Part shown: piece after piece, positions 1-8,165 of the stretch | Position numbering within the stretch: position 1 is the first letter of the stretch | Layout: each line of letters opens with the position of its first letter | Source of the DNA: Candidatus Obscuribacterales bacterium | GTDB lineage: Bacteria > Cyanobacteriota > Vampirovibrionia > Obscuribacterales > Obscuribacteraceae | Assembly (NCBI GenBank): GCA_019752635.1 | Contig: JAIELX010000100.1 | Location: 1 to 64,000 of the forward strand | Length of the DNA stretch: 64,000 bases | Reading direction: 5' to 3' | Notes under the pieces: generated by a model | Seen by the model: the letters and a program-made list of their open reading frames with translations, nothing else | What the model was told of the DNA's origin: nothing | Databases searched by the model: none | Translations under genes and position numbers: made by a program

Positions 1-44
1 CTTGGCGGTACGACCCTAGAATAGACGTCCGTAAATCCTGACGC

Positions 45-84
45 AACGACGACTGTGCTCTCAAAGGCACAGTCGTCGTTTTAC
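45..84 (+). terminator. Rho-independent terminator of an off-window gene
   Basis: A perfect 14-bp stem (45-58 pairing with 67-80, arms AACGACGACTGTGC and GCACAGTCGTCGTT) with an 8-base loop is followed directly by TTAC after the terminal TT. It most likely ends transcription of a gene left of the window. From here to the ArsC-like gene at 350 I see no convincing gene; the 79-codon frame that opens at 55 starts inside the hairpin. Confidence 0.75.
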
Positions 85-349
85 TGGCTTTATGCGGGTT
101 CGTTGCTGGTGGTGCAATCCGGAGTACTGTTCTTGTGTCACTCCAAGTGCGCAGAAAATGTTACTAATATGACTAAGCCCAAGAGGTCCTTTCCGACAAG
201 AAGAGCGCTGGTTTCAATTCAAGTGTGTTCTGACAGTCAGCATGAGGGTGGCGAGTATGAGCGAGGCCGGTTTGTCAGGCTGAAATATTGCTAAGGCGCC
301 ATTTGCCGAGCGCGGTATGATCTGATTTCTTCTTCATGGAGATTACATC

Positions 350-691
350 ATGACCGCACTAAAGTGGATGTACCATCGCAAGGGTTGAACGTCTTGCACC
401 AGGGCTCAAGAGTTTCTTGAGCGGAATAAAGTAGAACCGGAAGTCGTCGTTGATGCGCGAAAAAATCACATCGGTGCTGAAGAAGCGTTAAAGCTAGCGC
501 GTTCTGTAGAGATTGTAGTGAGCACCAGAAATGGAAAAATCGTGCAACTGGAATCGAAAAGTACTTCCAAAGATGAACTATTGGCAGCGATGTTAGGACC
601 GACAGGAAATTTGCGAGCTCCAGCGATAAAAGCAGGAGACAAACTTCTTGTAGGCTACGACGAAACGGCTTACAAACAGATTCTTTGCTAA
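350..691 (+). CDS. ArsC/Spx-like selenoprotein (in-frame UGA read as Sec)
   Basis: A 113-codon frame runs from ATG 350 to TAA 689-691 with a single in-frame TGA at 386-388 (codon 13). Around it the frame reads YHRKG-(UGA)-TSC-TRAQEFL, where the CxxC of Spx/ArsC thioredoxin-fold proteins would become U-T-S-C. The rest is collinear with that fold: VVDARK near residue 36, EEALKLA near 45, and a conserved C-terminal GPTGNLRAP then LLVGYDE. GGAG at 338-341 lies 8 bases before the ATG, and a weak TATGAT sits at 316-321. An ArsC-family group with either Cys or Sec at this position is known. A 7-bp hairpin follows the UGA at the spacing of bacterial SECIS elements. The likely role is a thiol/selenol oxidoreductase of unknown substrate. 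The alternative is a nonsense-mutated pseudogene, which the intact downstream frame and hairpin argue against. Sec insertion needs selA/selB/selC/selD elsewhere. Confidence 0.82.
404..422 (+). promoter_or_regulatory. SECIS-like hairpin downstream of the UGA codon
   Basis: GCTCAAG (404-410) pairs perfectly with CTTGAGC (416-422) around the loop AGTTT (411-415). The loop begins 22 bases after the UGA at 386-388, and it contains GU, as bacterial SECIS apical loops do. The stem lies wholly in coding sequence, as bacterial SECIS elements must. It is expected to bind SelB and direct Sec insertion; function is inferred from position and shape. Confidence 0.65.
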
Positions 692-734
692 GAAATGGCA
701 TAGAGTATTGTTCGTGCTGGCCAGCCGACTGTTG

Positions 735-800
735 GAACCAATCCAATTGATGATAAGGGGCTTCGTTCCATTCGAAGCTCCTGAAACTGATGTTGCTAGA
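735..800 (+). pseudogene. Remnant related to the gene at 28073-28717
   Basis: One frame reads IRGFVPFEAPETD, resembling IRGLVPFEGLKTD near the C-terminus of the protein encoded at 28073-28717. At DNA level AGGGG, then GTTCCATTCGAAG, then ACTGAT line up in order (757-797 against about 28562-28601). The flanks do not align in one frame and no start with a ribosome site is present. I read it as a decayed partial copy; a short chance match cannot be excluded. Confidence 0.35.
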
Positions 801-920
801 GTTCGACCGCAGGCTTTCGGAGTTTGGTGCGATCCGCGGTATGGTCCTTGGGAATTGGGCGATCATTACCGAGGTTCACGGGGAAGTTCCCGGTAGCGCA
901 AGACTGCTAAGTGGACTTGC

Positions 921-1682
921 CTAATTCTTCGCAAATTCAACATAACTCTTTTCGCCCACCTTATGAAAGAACGGCGGGCGCGTGAGTGATTTGACGTGTG
1001 TTGTCCCGCTGCTGCCCACATATAGCGAGTTGCGCGGCGCAACCACCGCTGTGTTTGTGCCCGAGCTACCGGCAATTACGTCATTAACTATAAAGGACGC
1101 CCCATCAAGATGATTCCTGCCTGAACTACCAAATTTAATTACATCGATGTTACCGGTACCATGAATTGTGTTTTCACCGGAGCCGCCAGCTGCCAGAGCA
1201 CGCAAATTACCTGCAGTCAAAAACCACTCTAACGTTCCAGAAGAACCGATTTTAAGCAGCTCTGGAGTTCTAACACTTAGATGAACTTCGCCGTTCACCG
1301 GCGCCAAGGAGATATAGGGATCATTCGGTAGGCGACTGGTATCCACTTGCACACTCTCCGGCTGATTCGTCTTTACCAGTTCTTTCTGATTCGGATCGCA
1401 GACAACGTAAATTCTTCCTGTGCCCGAGCACCCAATGGTGAGACGGCTCGTATAGTCCGACTCATTGATGTGATCGCGTCCGCCCCAGTCGTTGGAGCTT
1501 CCTATGTCGTCTACCGCAACGCGCCCTTTCAGAACCGCATCTTGATAGACCTTCATGCGATTTCTTTTCAGGACGGCAGAGTAAGAGTTATCTGCAGCGT
1601 AGCAGCTGGCATGGAGTCCTGAGAAAAAAAGTAACAACGCAGATACTGCGCGCCAAAAGCGCGTATGCCGTTCGATTCGCAT
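921..1682 (-). CDS. Secreted GSSG-repeat protein (DUF2807/GIN-like)
   Basis: This 253-residue protein starts at the ATG at 1682, preceded by GGAGG at a good distance; the frame is open further upstream but without such a site. Residues 1-30 form a signal peptide (basic MRIERHTRFWR, hydrophobic core, then CYAADN). The mature part carries GSSG or GCSG motifs at roughly regular intervals (IGSSND, IGCSGTG, IGSSGT, FGSSGR, AGSSGT, VGSSGT). That pattern is typical of the right-handed beta-helix 'head GIN'/DUF2807 family, found in exported putative adhesins. It lies downstream of the membrane protein gene on the same strand with a ~250-base gap, so it may have its own promoter. No catalytic residues are apparent. 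The fold call is fairly confident, the function is unknown. Confidence 0.75.
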   Translation of the reverse strand: MRIERHTRFWRAVSALLLFFSGLHASCYAADNSYSAVLKRNRMKVYQDAVLKGRVAVDDIGSSNDWGGRDHINESDYTSRLTIGCSGTGRIYVVCDPNQKELVKTNQPESVQVDTSRLPNDPYISLAPVNGEVHLSVRTPELLKIGSSGTLEWFLTAGNLRALAAGGSGENTIHGTGNIDVIKFGSSGRNHLDGASFIVNDVIAGSSGTNTAVVAPRNSLYVGSSGTTHVKSLTRPPFFHKVGEKSYVEFAKN

Positions 1683-1931
1683 ACCTGTCCTCCAATCTAC
1701 TTCCATTATTACCAAGGCTTCCGCAATGGCAATAGGAATTTCCCTGAAGCAATCTCTCCAGGGAAAACGCAGGCAAGATTGGTGCGAATCTATGGCGGAG
1801 GGGATCGCATTTGTTGGTGCAAGCGCCAAGGAGTTGGAACATGGAGATGCGTCTTGATGTCGCCTGGAAGGCATCGCTCCCGGAATCTGCTGCCACGGTG
1901 TTAGTTAGCGGGCTCAATCAGCTTTCAGCCA

Positions 1932-2870
1932 CTAACGTGGTTTTGTGGTGATCATCAGCTTCTCTTGCTGCTGGAGCAACTCTTGAACGACGGGCTCTTG
2001 TTTTTCTGCCGGTACAATAGACCATGTTCCTGCGGTGCGAATTACTAACCAGCCTCCAAGCTTGCGGATTTCACTTACATGGTCCCATGGAATTGTCTGC
2101 GCATTCTTCCCTGTTCCCATGTACACTCCCATTCTCCCCACTCGAATGAGCTGCGGTGTTTTCGCCAGTCCTAGCCAGCACCAGACAGTCGCAAAGCCAA
2201 TAGTCGCAACTATAAATATGAGACTGAGAAGATTGTTCACGCTGTCGATTGGATGAAACATAGAAGGAGCGAGGTAAATCACGGCAACAGCCACTGCACA
2301 TGCGGCGAGCTTTGTCATATCGATCAATCCGTCCGGCAACCGATAATTTAGTTCAAAACTCGTTGCGGGCGGCTCGATGTTTTGGTGAATCAATGCGAAC
2401 AAGGTTTGACTATCACTTAGGTCTTTCGAAAGGAAAAACTCTTCTCCGTTCTTGCACTGCAATAAGAACTCATTTGGATGAGCGGTGGATGTCGGAAAGA
2501 AGTCCGAGATGTCGAGCCAGCGAACGTGGCGTTCCAAAAAAGGTGCTCTAAGGATCAAGCCGGTCTCGCGCACTTCTACGGAAATTACATGATGCCTATG
2601 CTTTCGAAAGAAGGAAAACAACAGAGCAAGCAGACCGATCCACACCATTGCCCCACCGAATACGGCCAGGCTCAATCCAAATTTGAAGTAACTGAAAGCG
2701 ACAAAAATAGGAATCGACAGGAGAGAAGTCAACGTCTGCTGAATGCCGTGGTTCGCATGTAGATCGGCTTTTTTAGCAACAAGAGGATCTTGCCACCATT
2801 TCCTGACGGCGAGGGCATCCAATCGATGAATGCGATAAGTCGCGGCGACAACGGAATCATCTGGTGGCAT
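1932..2870 (-). CDS. Membrane protein with two hydrophobic pairs and PH-like segments
   Basis: This 312-residue protein has two pairs of membrane segments: about residues 48-62 and 65-87, then about 188-207 and 215-238. Each pair is followed by a soluble stretch rich in alternating hydrophobic residues (ISVEVRETGLILRAPF and VGRMGVYMGTGKNAQTIPWDHVSEI). This two-fold layout resembles bacterial PH-domain membrane proteins (bPH/YdbT style), suggesting an internal duplication. The ATG at 2870 is preceded by GGAAAA at about 8 bases. There is no signal peptide, so it is probably an inner-membrane protein with cytoplasmic domains. I do not recognise a specific family, and the function is unknown. Confidence 0.75.
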   Translation of the reverse strand: MPPDDSVVAATYRIHRLDALAVRKWWQDPLVAKKADLHANHGIQQTLTSLLSIPIFVAFSYFKFGLSLAVFGGAMVWIGLLALLFSFFRKHRHHVISVEVRETGLILRAPFLERHVRWLDISDFFPTSTAHPNEFLLQCKNGEEFFLSKDLSDSQTLFALIHQNIEPPATSFELNYRLPDGLIDMTKLAACAVAVAVIYLAPSMFHPIDSVNNLLSLIFIVATIGFATVWCWLGLAKTPQLIRVGRMGVYMGTGKNAQTIPWDHVSEIRKLGGWLVIRTAGTWSIVPAEKQEPVVQELLQQQEKLMITTKPR

Positions 2871-2950
2871 CTAATGTTTTCCATTTCACAAATATGTCGA
2901 CAGAATCGCCATTGATTAGCGTATCAGTTTCGCTCCCTGTCTCTGCTCTT

Positions 2951-3032
2951 CCGATAGGGAACCTGCGAGCTTCAGCGATAAAACAGGAGACAAACTTCTT
3001 GTAGTCTACGACGAAACGGCGTACAAACTGAT
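2951..3032 (+). pseudogene. 3' fragment of the ArsC-like selenoprotein gene
   Basis: By hand alignment, these 82 bases match 599-681 of the ArsC-like gene with 8 mismatches and one single-base deletion (AAAAGCAGG there, AAAACAGG here). The deletion shifts the frame, so the GPTGNLRAP...VGYDE tail cannot be made. Nothing upstream matches the UGA region or the hairpin. It is a non-coding partial duplicate lying between two minus-strand genes. Confidence 0.8.
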
Positions 3033-3085
3033 CACCAAAACCCAAAAGCTCCGACCGAGTAACTGCCCCCTGCGTGACTTGGTCT

Positions 3086-4621
3086 TCACCGCGCCCCCGA
3101 TCGCTGTATACCACCGGTTGGAATTTGAGGTCGGGCAACCGGTAATCTTCCTGCTGCAGGGGGCTCGCTGACGCTCGGAACCACAGGTCTAAAGGCACCA
3201 CCTGCGTTCGCCGGTGCTATGGATGGAACATTAGCCGGCAGTTTTACGCCACTGAACGCTGGCACTCGATTTATATTTAGGCCTGCAGGCACTCCGACTC
3301 GAGCACCGGGCAGAACGCCGCCGATATTTGTAGGTAGTCCCGCACCAGGTAGTCTACCCGGGTTGACTGGAAGAGCAGCACCACCAGCAATACCAGGCAG
3401 TGCGATCCTCCCCGCTCCTGGCAGTCCGCCCGGAATCAAATTTGGGGACAGTCTGCCACCCGGTATGACGTTCCCAGTGTGGCTTGTATTGACGTTCACC
3501 GGAAGAGCACCGGTCTTTCCTGCTCCCGTGGATGTAGAAAATCCTTGGCGAAAGTTTCCGCTTGCAAATGGACTGAGCTTGGGAGCTGCCAAATTATCTT
3601 GTTCGATATTGGATCCGCGACCGGCTCCCCCCTCCATCTTCAAGGAACGCACTCCTACGGGGGCTCCATTGAGGCCGTTTAGTTGCGATCCCGGGATGCG
3701 ATTCTCCAGAGAACCTCCGATGTTGCTATCTAACAGACCGCCCCCCGCGTCGACGCCCTGCTGAACACCAATGCCACCAGTACCTTTTGTTGGATCTTGA
3801 AATATGCTGCCACCACTAGCCTGTCCAGTTGCAGTTGGCTCCGTCGGTGTACCGCTGCTACCGCTTGAATTACCGCCACCACTGGTACCACCAGAACCCG
3901 TAGATCCTTCAGCGCCGCCGTCTAGCGCACCGGCAGCTTCATCTTGCGCAGCAGCTTGAGCTTCGCTCTGACTTTTCGAGAGGTCTTGCAAGAACCGCTG
4001 CTCCGCCGCTTGACGTTCCTCTCCGCTGGGGCCAGTCTGCACGGGATTTCCGTCCAGTGCATTGGCCGCATCCCGCTGCGCCTGATCTGCGTCTTGTACG
4101 TGTTGGGCAAAATCAACAAGAGTGTTAAATCCCTCGAGGTTGGCACCATCGTTATTCACACGATCTTGCACCCCTTGTTGCCGAAGATCCCCAGCCTGGT
4201 TAATTTCGGCGTTAATCTGACCGATTCCCGTGTTTCCCAATGCCCCTCGGCCCACGTCGAGAATTTGCTGAGAACCCGGTCCATTGTTCAGCTGATCTGC
4301 TATGTTGCCGGGTAAGTTCGGCTTTACGCCACCGCCGGGTACTTTGACGCCACCTGAAGCGTTGTGTCCACCAAGTTGACTTCCGGAGCCCAGAATCCGC
4401 CCCGCGGCAGGCACGACTCCGGCAGTGACACCTGTGCCGCCTGCGCCGACAGCAGGAACTAGTGATGAACTTGCCGGCTTCGTCACTTGCTGGTCGCTCG
4501 TGACCGATACCCCGGGACCCGAAGTCGTTGCTGCAGGATCACTACGCACGGGCAACGGTATCGTGGCGAGCAACAGAAGTGATCCGCCAAAAGCAAGCGT
4601 TGCGCTAATTTTTGCTGGCAT
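3086..4621 (-). CDS. Exported Gly/Pro/Ala/Asn-rich low-complexity protein
   Basis: This 511-residue protein begins with a clear signal peptide (MPAKISATLAFGGSLLLLATIPLPVRS, residues 1-27) and GGAG sits about 8 bases before the ATG. The mature part is low-complexity: Gly/Val/Pro-rich up to about 110, a more charged Gln/Asp/Ala stretch at about 110-235 (NNDGANLEGFNTLVDF), a Gly/Ser linker around 235-270, and then repeated PGR, LPG and PVN turns to the end. There are no Cys residues or catalytic motifs. Composition suggests an extended, surface-exposed or matrix protein. It lies upstream, on the same strand, of the membrane protein at 1932-2870 but is separated by about 215 bases holding an ArsC-gene fragment. 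Family not recognised. Confidence 0.75.
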   Translation of the reverse strand: MPAKISATLAFGGSLLLLATIPLPVRSDPAATTSGPGVSVTSDQQVTKPASSSLVPAVGAGGTGVTAGVVPAAGRILGSGSQLGGHNASGGVKVPGGGVKPNLPGNIADQLNNGPGSQQILDVGRGALGNTGIGQINAEINQAGDLRQQGVQDRVNNDGANLEGFNTLVDFAQHVQDADQAQRDAANALDGNPVQTGPSGEERQAAEQRFLQDLSKSQSEAQAAAQDEAAGALDGGAEGSTGSGGTSGGGNSSGSSGTPTEPTATGQASGGSIFQDPTKGTGGIGVQQGVDAGGGLLDSNIGGSLENRIPGSQLNGLNGAPVGVRSLKMEGGAGRGSNIEQDNLAAPKLSPFASGNFRQGFSTSTGAGKTGALPVNVNTSHTGNVIPGGRLSPNLIPGGLPGAGRIALPGIAGGAALPVNPGRLPGAGLPTNIGGVLPGARVGVPAGLNINRVPAFSGVKLPANVPSIAPANAGGAFRPVVPSVSEPPAAGRLPVARPQIPTGGIQRSGAR

Positions 4622-4765
4622 AACAGTTACTCCGCTGGTTTCGAACCACTAAATCTCGTTTTGAGCACCAAACACGTTTACCGAATTGTTCATATGTCTC
4701 CAAATTGCTTCTATTCGATATCCTTGAGGCTTCATACCACAAAGGTAGCATTACTAAAGTGACAA

Positions 4766-4781
4766 GGTCCTCATCAGGACC
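4766..4781 (-). terminator. Short hairpin downstream of the barrel-type gene
   Basis: On the minus strand GGTCCT pairs with AGGACC around GATG, followed by TTGTCACTTT. It lies 35 bases beyond the stop of the gene at 4816-6054 and before the start of the gene ending at 3086. The stem is only 6 bp and the T-tract is poor, so this is a weak terminator candidate. Confidence 0.35.
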
Positions 4782-4815
4782 GACCAGGGTCTAGTAATCT
4801 GTGGCGTCTGCCGGG

Positions 4816-6054
4816 TCAGGGACTTTGTCCTCCCTCTTTTTCTCTCAATTGTCGCTCTATTTCCTTAATGAACGCGTACTCGGACTGCTTACCTACGGCC
4901 ATGCGCGCTCCCCAGAACAGACGAAAGTCATACCCGGCGCTGCCGGGCGTGCTCTGCGTATTAAGATTGAATATGTGCTCGGCGCGCACGAATCCGCGCA
5001 GAGATGGAACTCTGCGACTAATGGGACGGGAAATTTCCGAATCAAGAATGAAGGCAAAAGGATCCTGGTTGACCTGAGCAACTGGACCCAGGAACGGTGA
5101 ACGATAGTTGGTAACGAATAAACCACTGCTTGAGAATGTCCATGGTCCACGCTGATGGGTGACGCCCAGCGTGTAGAACGGATCGATTTCTACGGTCGGG
5201 GCAGCGAAATATTTTGTCCCACGCAGCTGCAGCAATCCACTGGCGAAAACGGAAGTTCGAGGGGTGACCTGGCAGCCGAGCGTTATGGACGGAAGGAAAT
5301 CGAAGAGCGGTTGTTGTTTCTCAACAAACAATTCTCGAAACTGGCAATCGGTAGATAAGGTAAACCGCTTTCCCAGCGTTCGATCGTTGTGGATGCCACC
5401 TGACACCGAATGCGATGTGGTGCTTAGCTGGTGGTCCTGACCGAGAAACGTGTCTCGAATGAAAAAATAGTTGGCGAAAATCTTGGTGCGTGGAGTCAAC
5501 ATCCATCCTGCAGTCACGTTTGGTATCACGCGAAATGCCACATCGTCCTTGTTGACAGTGTTTAGAAGATCCATCAACTGGCTTTGTTGTGAGGGATCGA
5601 GCAGAAAGAAATCTTGCTGACTCGGAAAAAACTTGCGCTTAATGGTGCGCTTACCGGGGAACTGGAAGGGGTTAAGCTCATAACGAAAAGAAGACTCCAC
5701 ATTGGCGTCCAGAACCAGGCGAGCAGGTAGTTTGCCGAGCGCGTTCAAACGCATTCGCTCCCCGCTCGTGTATCGCCGATCGAACCCCGGTACGGGAGCG
5801 AACTGCGCATCGAAAACCGGGTTTGTCAGTGGGTTTAAAGCGCGATTTGCATCGCGACTAACAACGGCATTTTGCGCGATCGCATTTGAGAACAGCTGAT
5901 TCGGCGCCGTTGCCATGCGTGGGCTCGCCAGCGTCGTCACCTGCTCCGCCTTAACTACCTGCGTGGAGCACAGCGTGATGAAAAGCGGACAAACTGGCAA
6001 AAGGGTACGGAAAGCGATGTTTCTGAATAATTCGACTAGCACAGCGCCGACCAC
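4816..6054 (-). CDS. Probable outer-membrane beta-barrel protein
   Basis: This 412-residue protein has an N-terminal hydrophobic export signal (about residues 12-36, ending VVKAEQ). It then has many short amphipathic strands with aromatic ends: RLVLDANVESSFRYEL, TKIFANYFFIRDTF, TSVFASGLLQLRGTKYF and WTFSSSGLFVTNYRS. Alternation of polar and hydrophobic residues with turns such as TPRTK/TPRTS is typical of outer-membrane barrels. The start is uncertain: GTG 6054 lies right behind a G-rich stretch, and GTG 6042 in the same frame is an alternative that shortens the signal slightly. It is divergent from the FecR-like gene at 6197 across 142 bases holding both promoters. Function and ligand are unknown. 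Confidence 0.7.
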   Translation of the reverse strand: MVGAVLVELFRNIAFRTLLPVCPLFITLCSTQVVKAEQVTTLASPRMATAPNQLFSNAIAQNAVVSRDANRALNPLTNPVFDAQFAPVPGFDRRYTSGERMRLNALGKLPARLVLDANVESSFRYELNPFQFPGKRTIKRKFFPSQQDFFLLDPSQQSQLMDLLNTVNKDDVAFRVIPNVTAGWMLTPRTKIFANYFFIRDTFLGQDHQLSTTSHSVSGGIHNDRTLGKRFTLSTDCQFRELFVEKQQPLFDFLPSITLGCQVTPRTSVFASGLLQLRGTKYFAAPTVEIDPFYTLGVTHQRGPWTFSSSGLFVTNYRSPFLGPVAQVNQDPFAFILDSEISRPISRRVPSLRGFVRAEHIFNLNTQSTPGSAGYDFRLFWGARMAVGKQSEYAFIKEIERQLREKEGGQSP

Positions 6055-6196
6055 CCCTCCCCCTCTTGATATTGTTCTTCAATCAAAATGAATTTTATAG
6101 TTTACGACAAGGTCGAGCAAGTGCGTATATCCCGTCCTGCTAAACTGAAACAAGTGATTGTGATCGCTTCTAAATCATTCGCTTCGGAGGAGGACA

Positions 6197-7789
6197 ATGA
6201 CAAGCCTACGCCTCACGGTAGCTGCGCTTAGCGTCGCCATCGCATCCTCGTTTCCCTCATCCTTGGCACAAGCTCCGACGACTAACACCAAAACTGAGCC
6301 GACCACAACCCAGACCAGAGTCCGAACGGAAGTAAAACTCCCTCCCCTACCCATCAATGCGCTGACGCCTGCCGACAAAAACTATGGAGGTACTAGCATC
6401 TACCTCATTGATAAAAAGGCTCAGGAGAAGAAGAAGAAGGTTCAAGTTGTTGTCCCGGTTAAAGGGAAGTCTTTGACACCAAAACCTGCGCCAGCTCCGA
6501 AAGATGCAATTATCATCGAAAGCGGTGCCGATACATCAAATAAACACCTTGTACCGCAAGGATTTCATCAGGTCCGTGAAGAACATTTCGTTCCTGCCAT
6601 CTATATGCGACAACCAGTGCCGGAAAAAGGTGTCCTTCGCCCCGTGGCGCTTAAAGGCTCCACAACGGCGGCGTTGTACATTATAAGAACTGACCAGCAG
6701 AGGTCAGATTTCTATGCATTCACGGACGATGGTCAAAGTATTCAGAACGACGTTCTCGGCGGCGGCGCACCAATAGCGGTAGGCAGCCGAGGCACAGTTA
6801 TGTCCACGGGCGCAGGCATTCTCGCGCTTCATGCCGGTGATGTGCTGATCGACACGGGCAACCAGCCCGTCCGTTTGGTAAACCGCGAAGCCGGTATTAA
6901 AATCCCTGCACAATCGACAGTTCTTATCAACTATGCCCCCGGGATCAGCATGCGAATAGTGACGCTTGCCAGTGAATCGGGCGGAACAGTGAAAGCCCGG
7001 GCTGCAGCCAATCAAGACAAAGACTTTGAATTGGCAACAGGAGAGGGTTTGTTGCTGGACCTTGAAGGCGTGAACCAGAAAAAATTTGCGCTGAACGAAA
7101 TGGTTCAGTCAAGTACACTACTTCAAAACTCCGCTCCGGCGCTCAGAAAACACGATCGGCTGCGTGCACATCTAAGGCAAATGGTGCTAAGTGATACCAG
7201 CAGCGTCAAAAAGGATTCGGGTACGCCAGCGCGCGTGCTAGCAGCGGAAGGCTCGGAGTTCCTGATAGACGCGCAAGGAGAGCTTGTGCTCACCGGCGGC
7301 TGGCTCTGCGCGGAGGCCGGGCCTGGCTCCGTGTTATCCTCAAATATGGGAAAAGTGTTTCTGCGCAAAGATGCGTTTGTAAGCCTAGAGCAAGTGCCTG
7401 GCTACTTTCGCATCGCCAGTTGCTCTGGTCCCGGCGCCGTGGTAGCAACTTTTAATAACTTCCAGGTGCCGCTGGACCGCGGTGAAGAAGTTCTTTTCAC
7501 GGATCACCAACCACTGTCTGAGGAGTTGGCCGCAGGTGACGGCATTTTGCGTCGCAACCTGCGCTGGGCTAACCTTGGCGAAGGTAAACATGCTGTGCTG
7601 GGAGAATTTTCCATTTATTCGCTACTCTACAATGCGGCTCAACTGAAGCCTCTGCGGCTGGCAGCGACCCGCAGCGATAAGCAGTCCCGAGATAAGCTCA
7701 TACGCACTCTAGCGCTGGTGCAGTTCTCAACCGGAAGCAGACCGGACTACACCGATGTACCATCGGCAGAGGCAGTCAAACAGAAATAG
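6197..7789 (+). CDS. Exported FecR-like domain protein
   Basis: This 530-residue protein has a strong GGAGGAGG site 5-8 bases before its ATG and a signal peptide (residues 1-24, SSLAQA). A Pro/Lys-rich linker follows (about 60-110). Two FecR-like beta-segments come next: about residues 175-260 (ALHAGDVLIDTGNQPVRL, then the IPAQSTVLIN strand) and about 345-440 (VLAAEGSEFLIDAQGELVLTGG, KVFLRKDAFVSLEQV). In FecR-type domains such sequences form beta-sandwich modules in exported or membrane proteins. No membrane anchor or sigma/anti-sigma element is seen, so it is probably a periplasmic or surface structural protein rather than a true FecR regulator. The C-terminal end of the giant protein at 10213-19356 carries a similar segment, suggesting a related system. 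Confidence in export is high, in fold moderate. Confidence 0.75.
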   Translation: MTSLRLTVAALSVAIASSFPSSLAQAPTTNTKTEPTTTQTRVRTEVKLPPLPINALTPADKNYGGTSIYLIDKKAQEKKKKVQVVVPVKGKSLTPKPAPAPKDAIIIESGADTSNKHLVPQGFHQVREEHFVPAIYMRQPVPEKGVLRPVALKGSTTAALYIIRTDQQRSDFYAFTDDGQSIQNDVLGGGAPIAVGSRGTVMSTGAGILALHAGDVLIDTGNQPVRLVNREAGIKIPAQSTVLINYAPGISMRIVTLASESGGTVKARAAANQDKDFELATGEGLLLDLEGVNQKKFALNEMVQSSTLLQNSAPALRKHDRLRAHLRQMVLSDTSSVKKDSGTPARVLAAEGSEFLIDAQGELVLTGGWLCAEAGPGSVLSSNMGKVFLRKDAFVSLEQVPGYFRIASCSGPGAVVATFNNFQVPLDRGEEVLFTDHQPLSEELAAGDGILRRNLRWANLGEGKHAVLGEFSIYSLLYNAAQLKPLRLAATRSDKQSRDKLIRTLALVQFSTGSRPDYTDVPSAEAVKQK

Positions 7790-8165
7790 CCCCGGGGGGG
7801 ATAGTTACTTTGAAGAGCGATGCACGAGTATCGCATTGACCTCGTGCAGCATTCTGCGCAACCAATATTGTCAGTGGTGTCAGTACCCGTGAGCACTGGT
7901 TTGAGAAAGAGGTGAAGCGCTTGAGCGGAGTGTGGCACTCCGGCCGGCTAGTCCATTTACACAACAGATTCAATTGCCTTTGAAACCAGCGCCGCAATCT
8001 ACCTCTGATTGAACAGCCATTGACTCATCAAACTTCGGAAACGGCAATTGAAGCGGCGCAATACTCTCAATTCCTTGCGGCAATTGGACCTTCAAGCTGG
8101 ATAACATACAGCAGAATACATGGAGATGGCGGCACCGAAGAAGTTTCTGCACTTCGTTGAAGAAG
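7790..8165. other. Intergenic region between convergent genes
   Basis: These 376 bases separate the stops of two convergent genes. A small hairpin (CGGAGTG/CACTCCG, 7926-7942) could terminate either transcript. TTCAATTGCC (7969-7978) is inverted as GGCAATTGAA (8043-8052). No coding frame has a ribosome site or recognisable product. Confidence 0.5.

Noticed and set aside
55..294. 79-codon plus-strand frame at the left edge
   Set aside because: It starts inside a perfect terminator stem, lacks a ribosome site and has no protein-like pattern.
386..388. Reading the TGA as an ordinary stop and the ArsC-like frame as a pseudogene
   Set aside because: The rest of the frame is intact, the codon falls on the redox position, and a hairpin of SECIS size and spacing follows. 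Kept as an alternative only.
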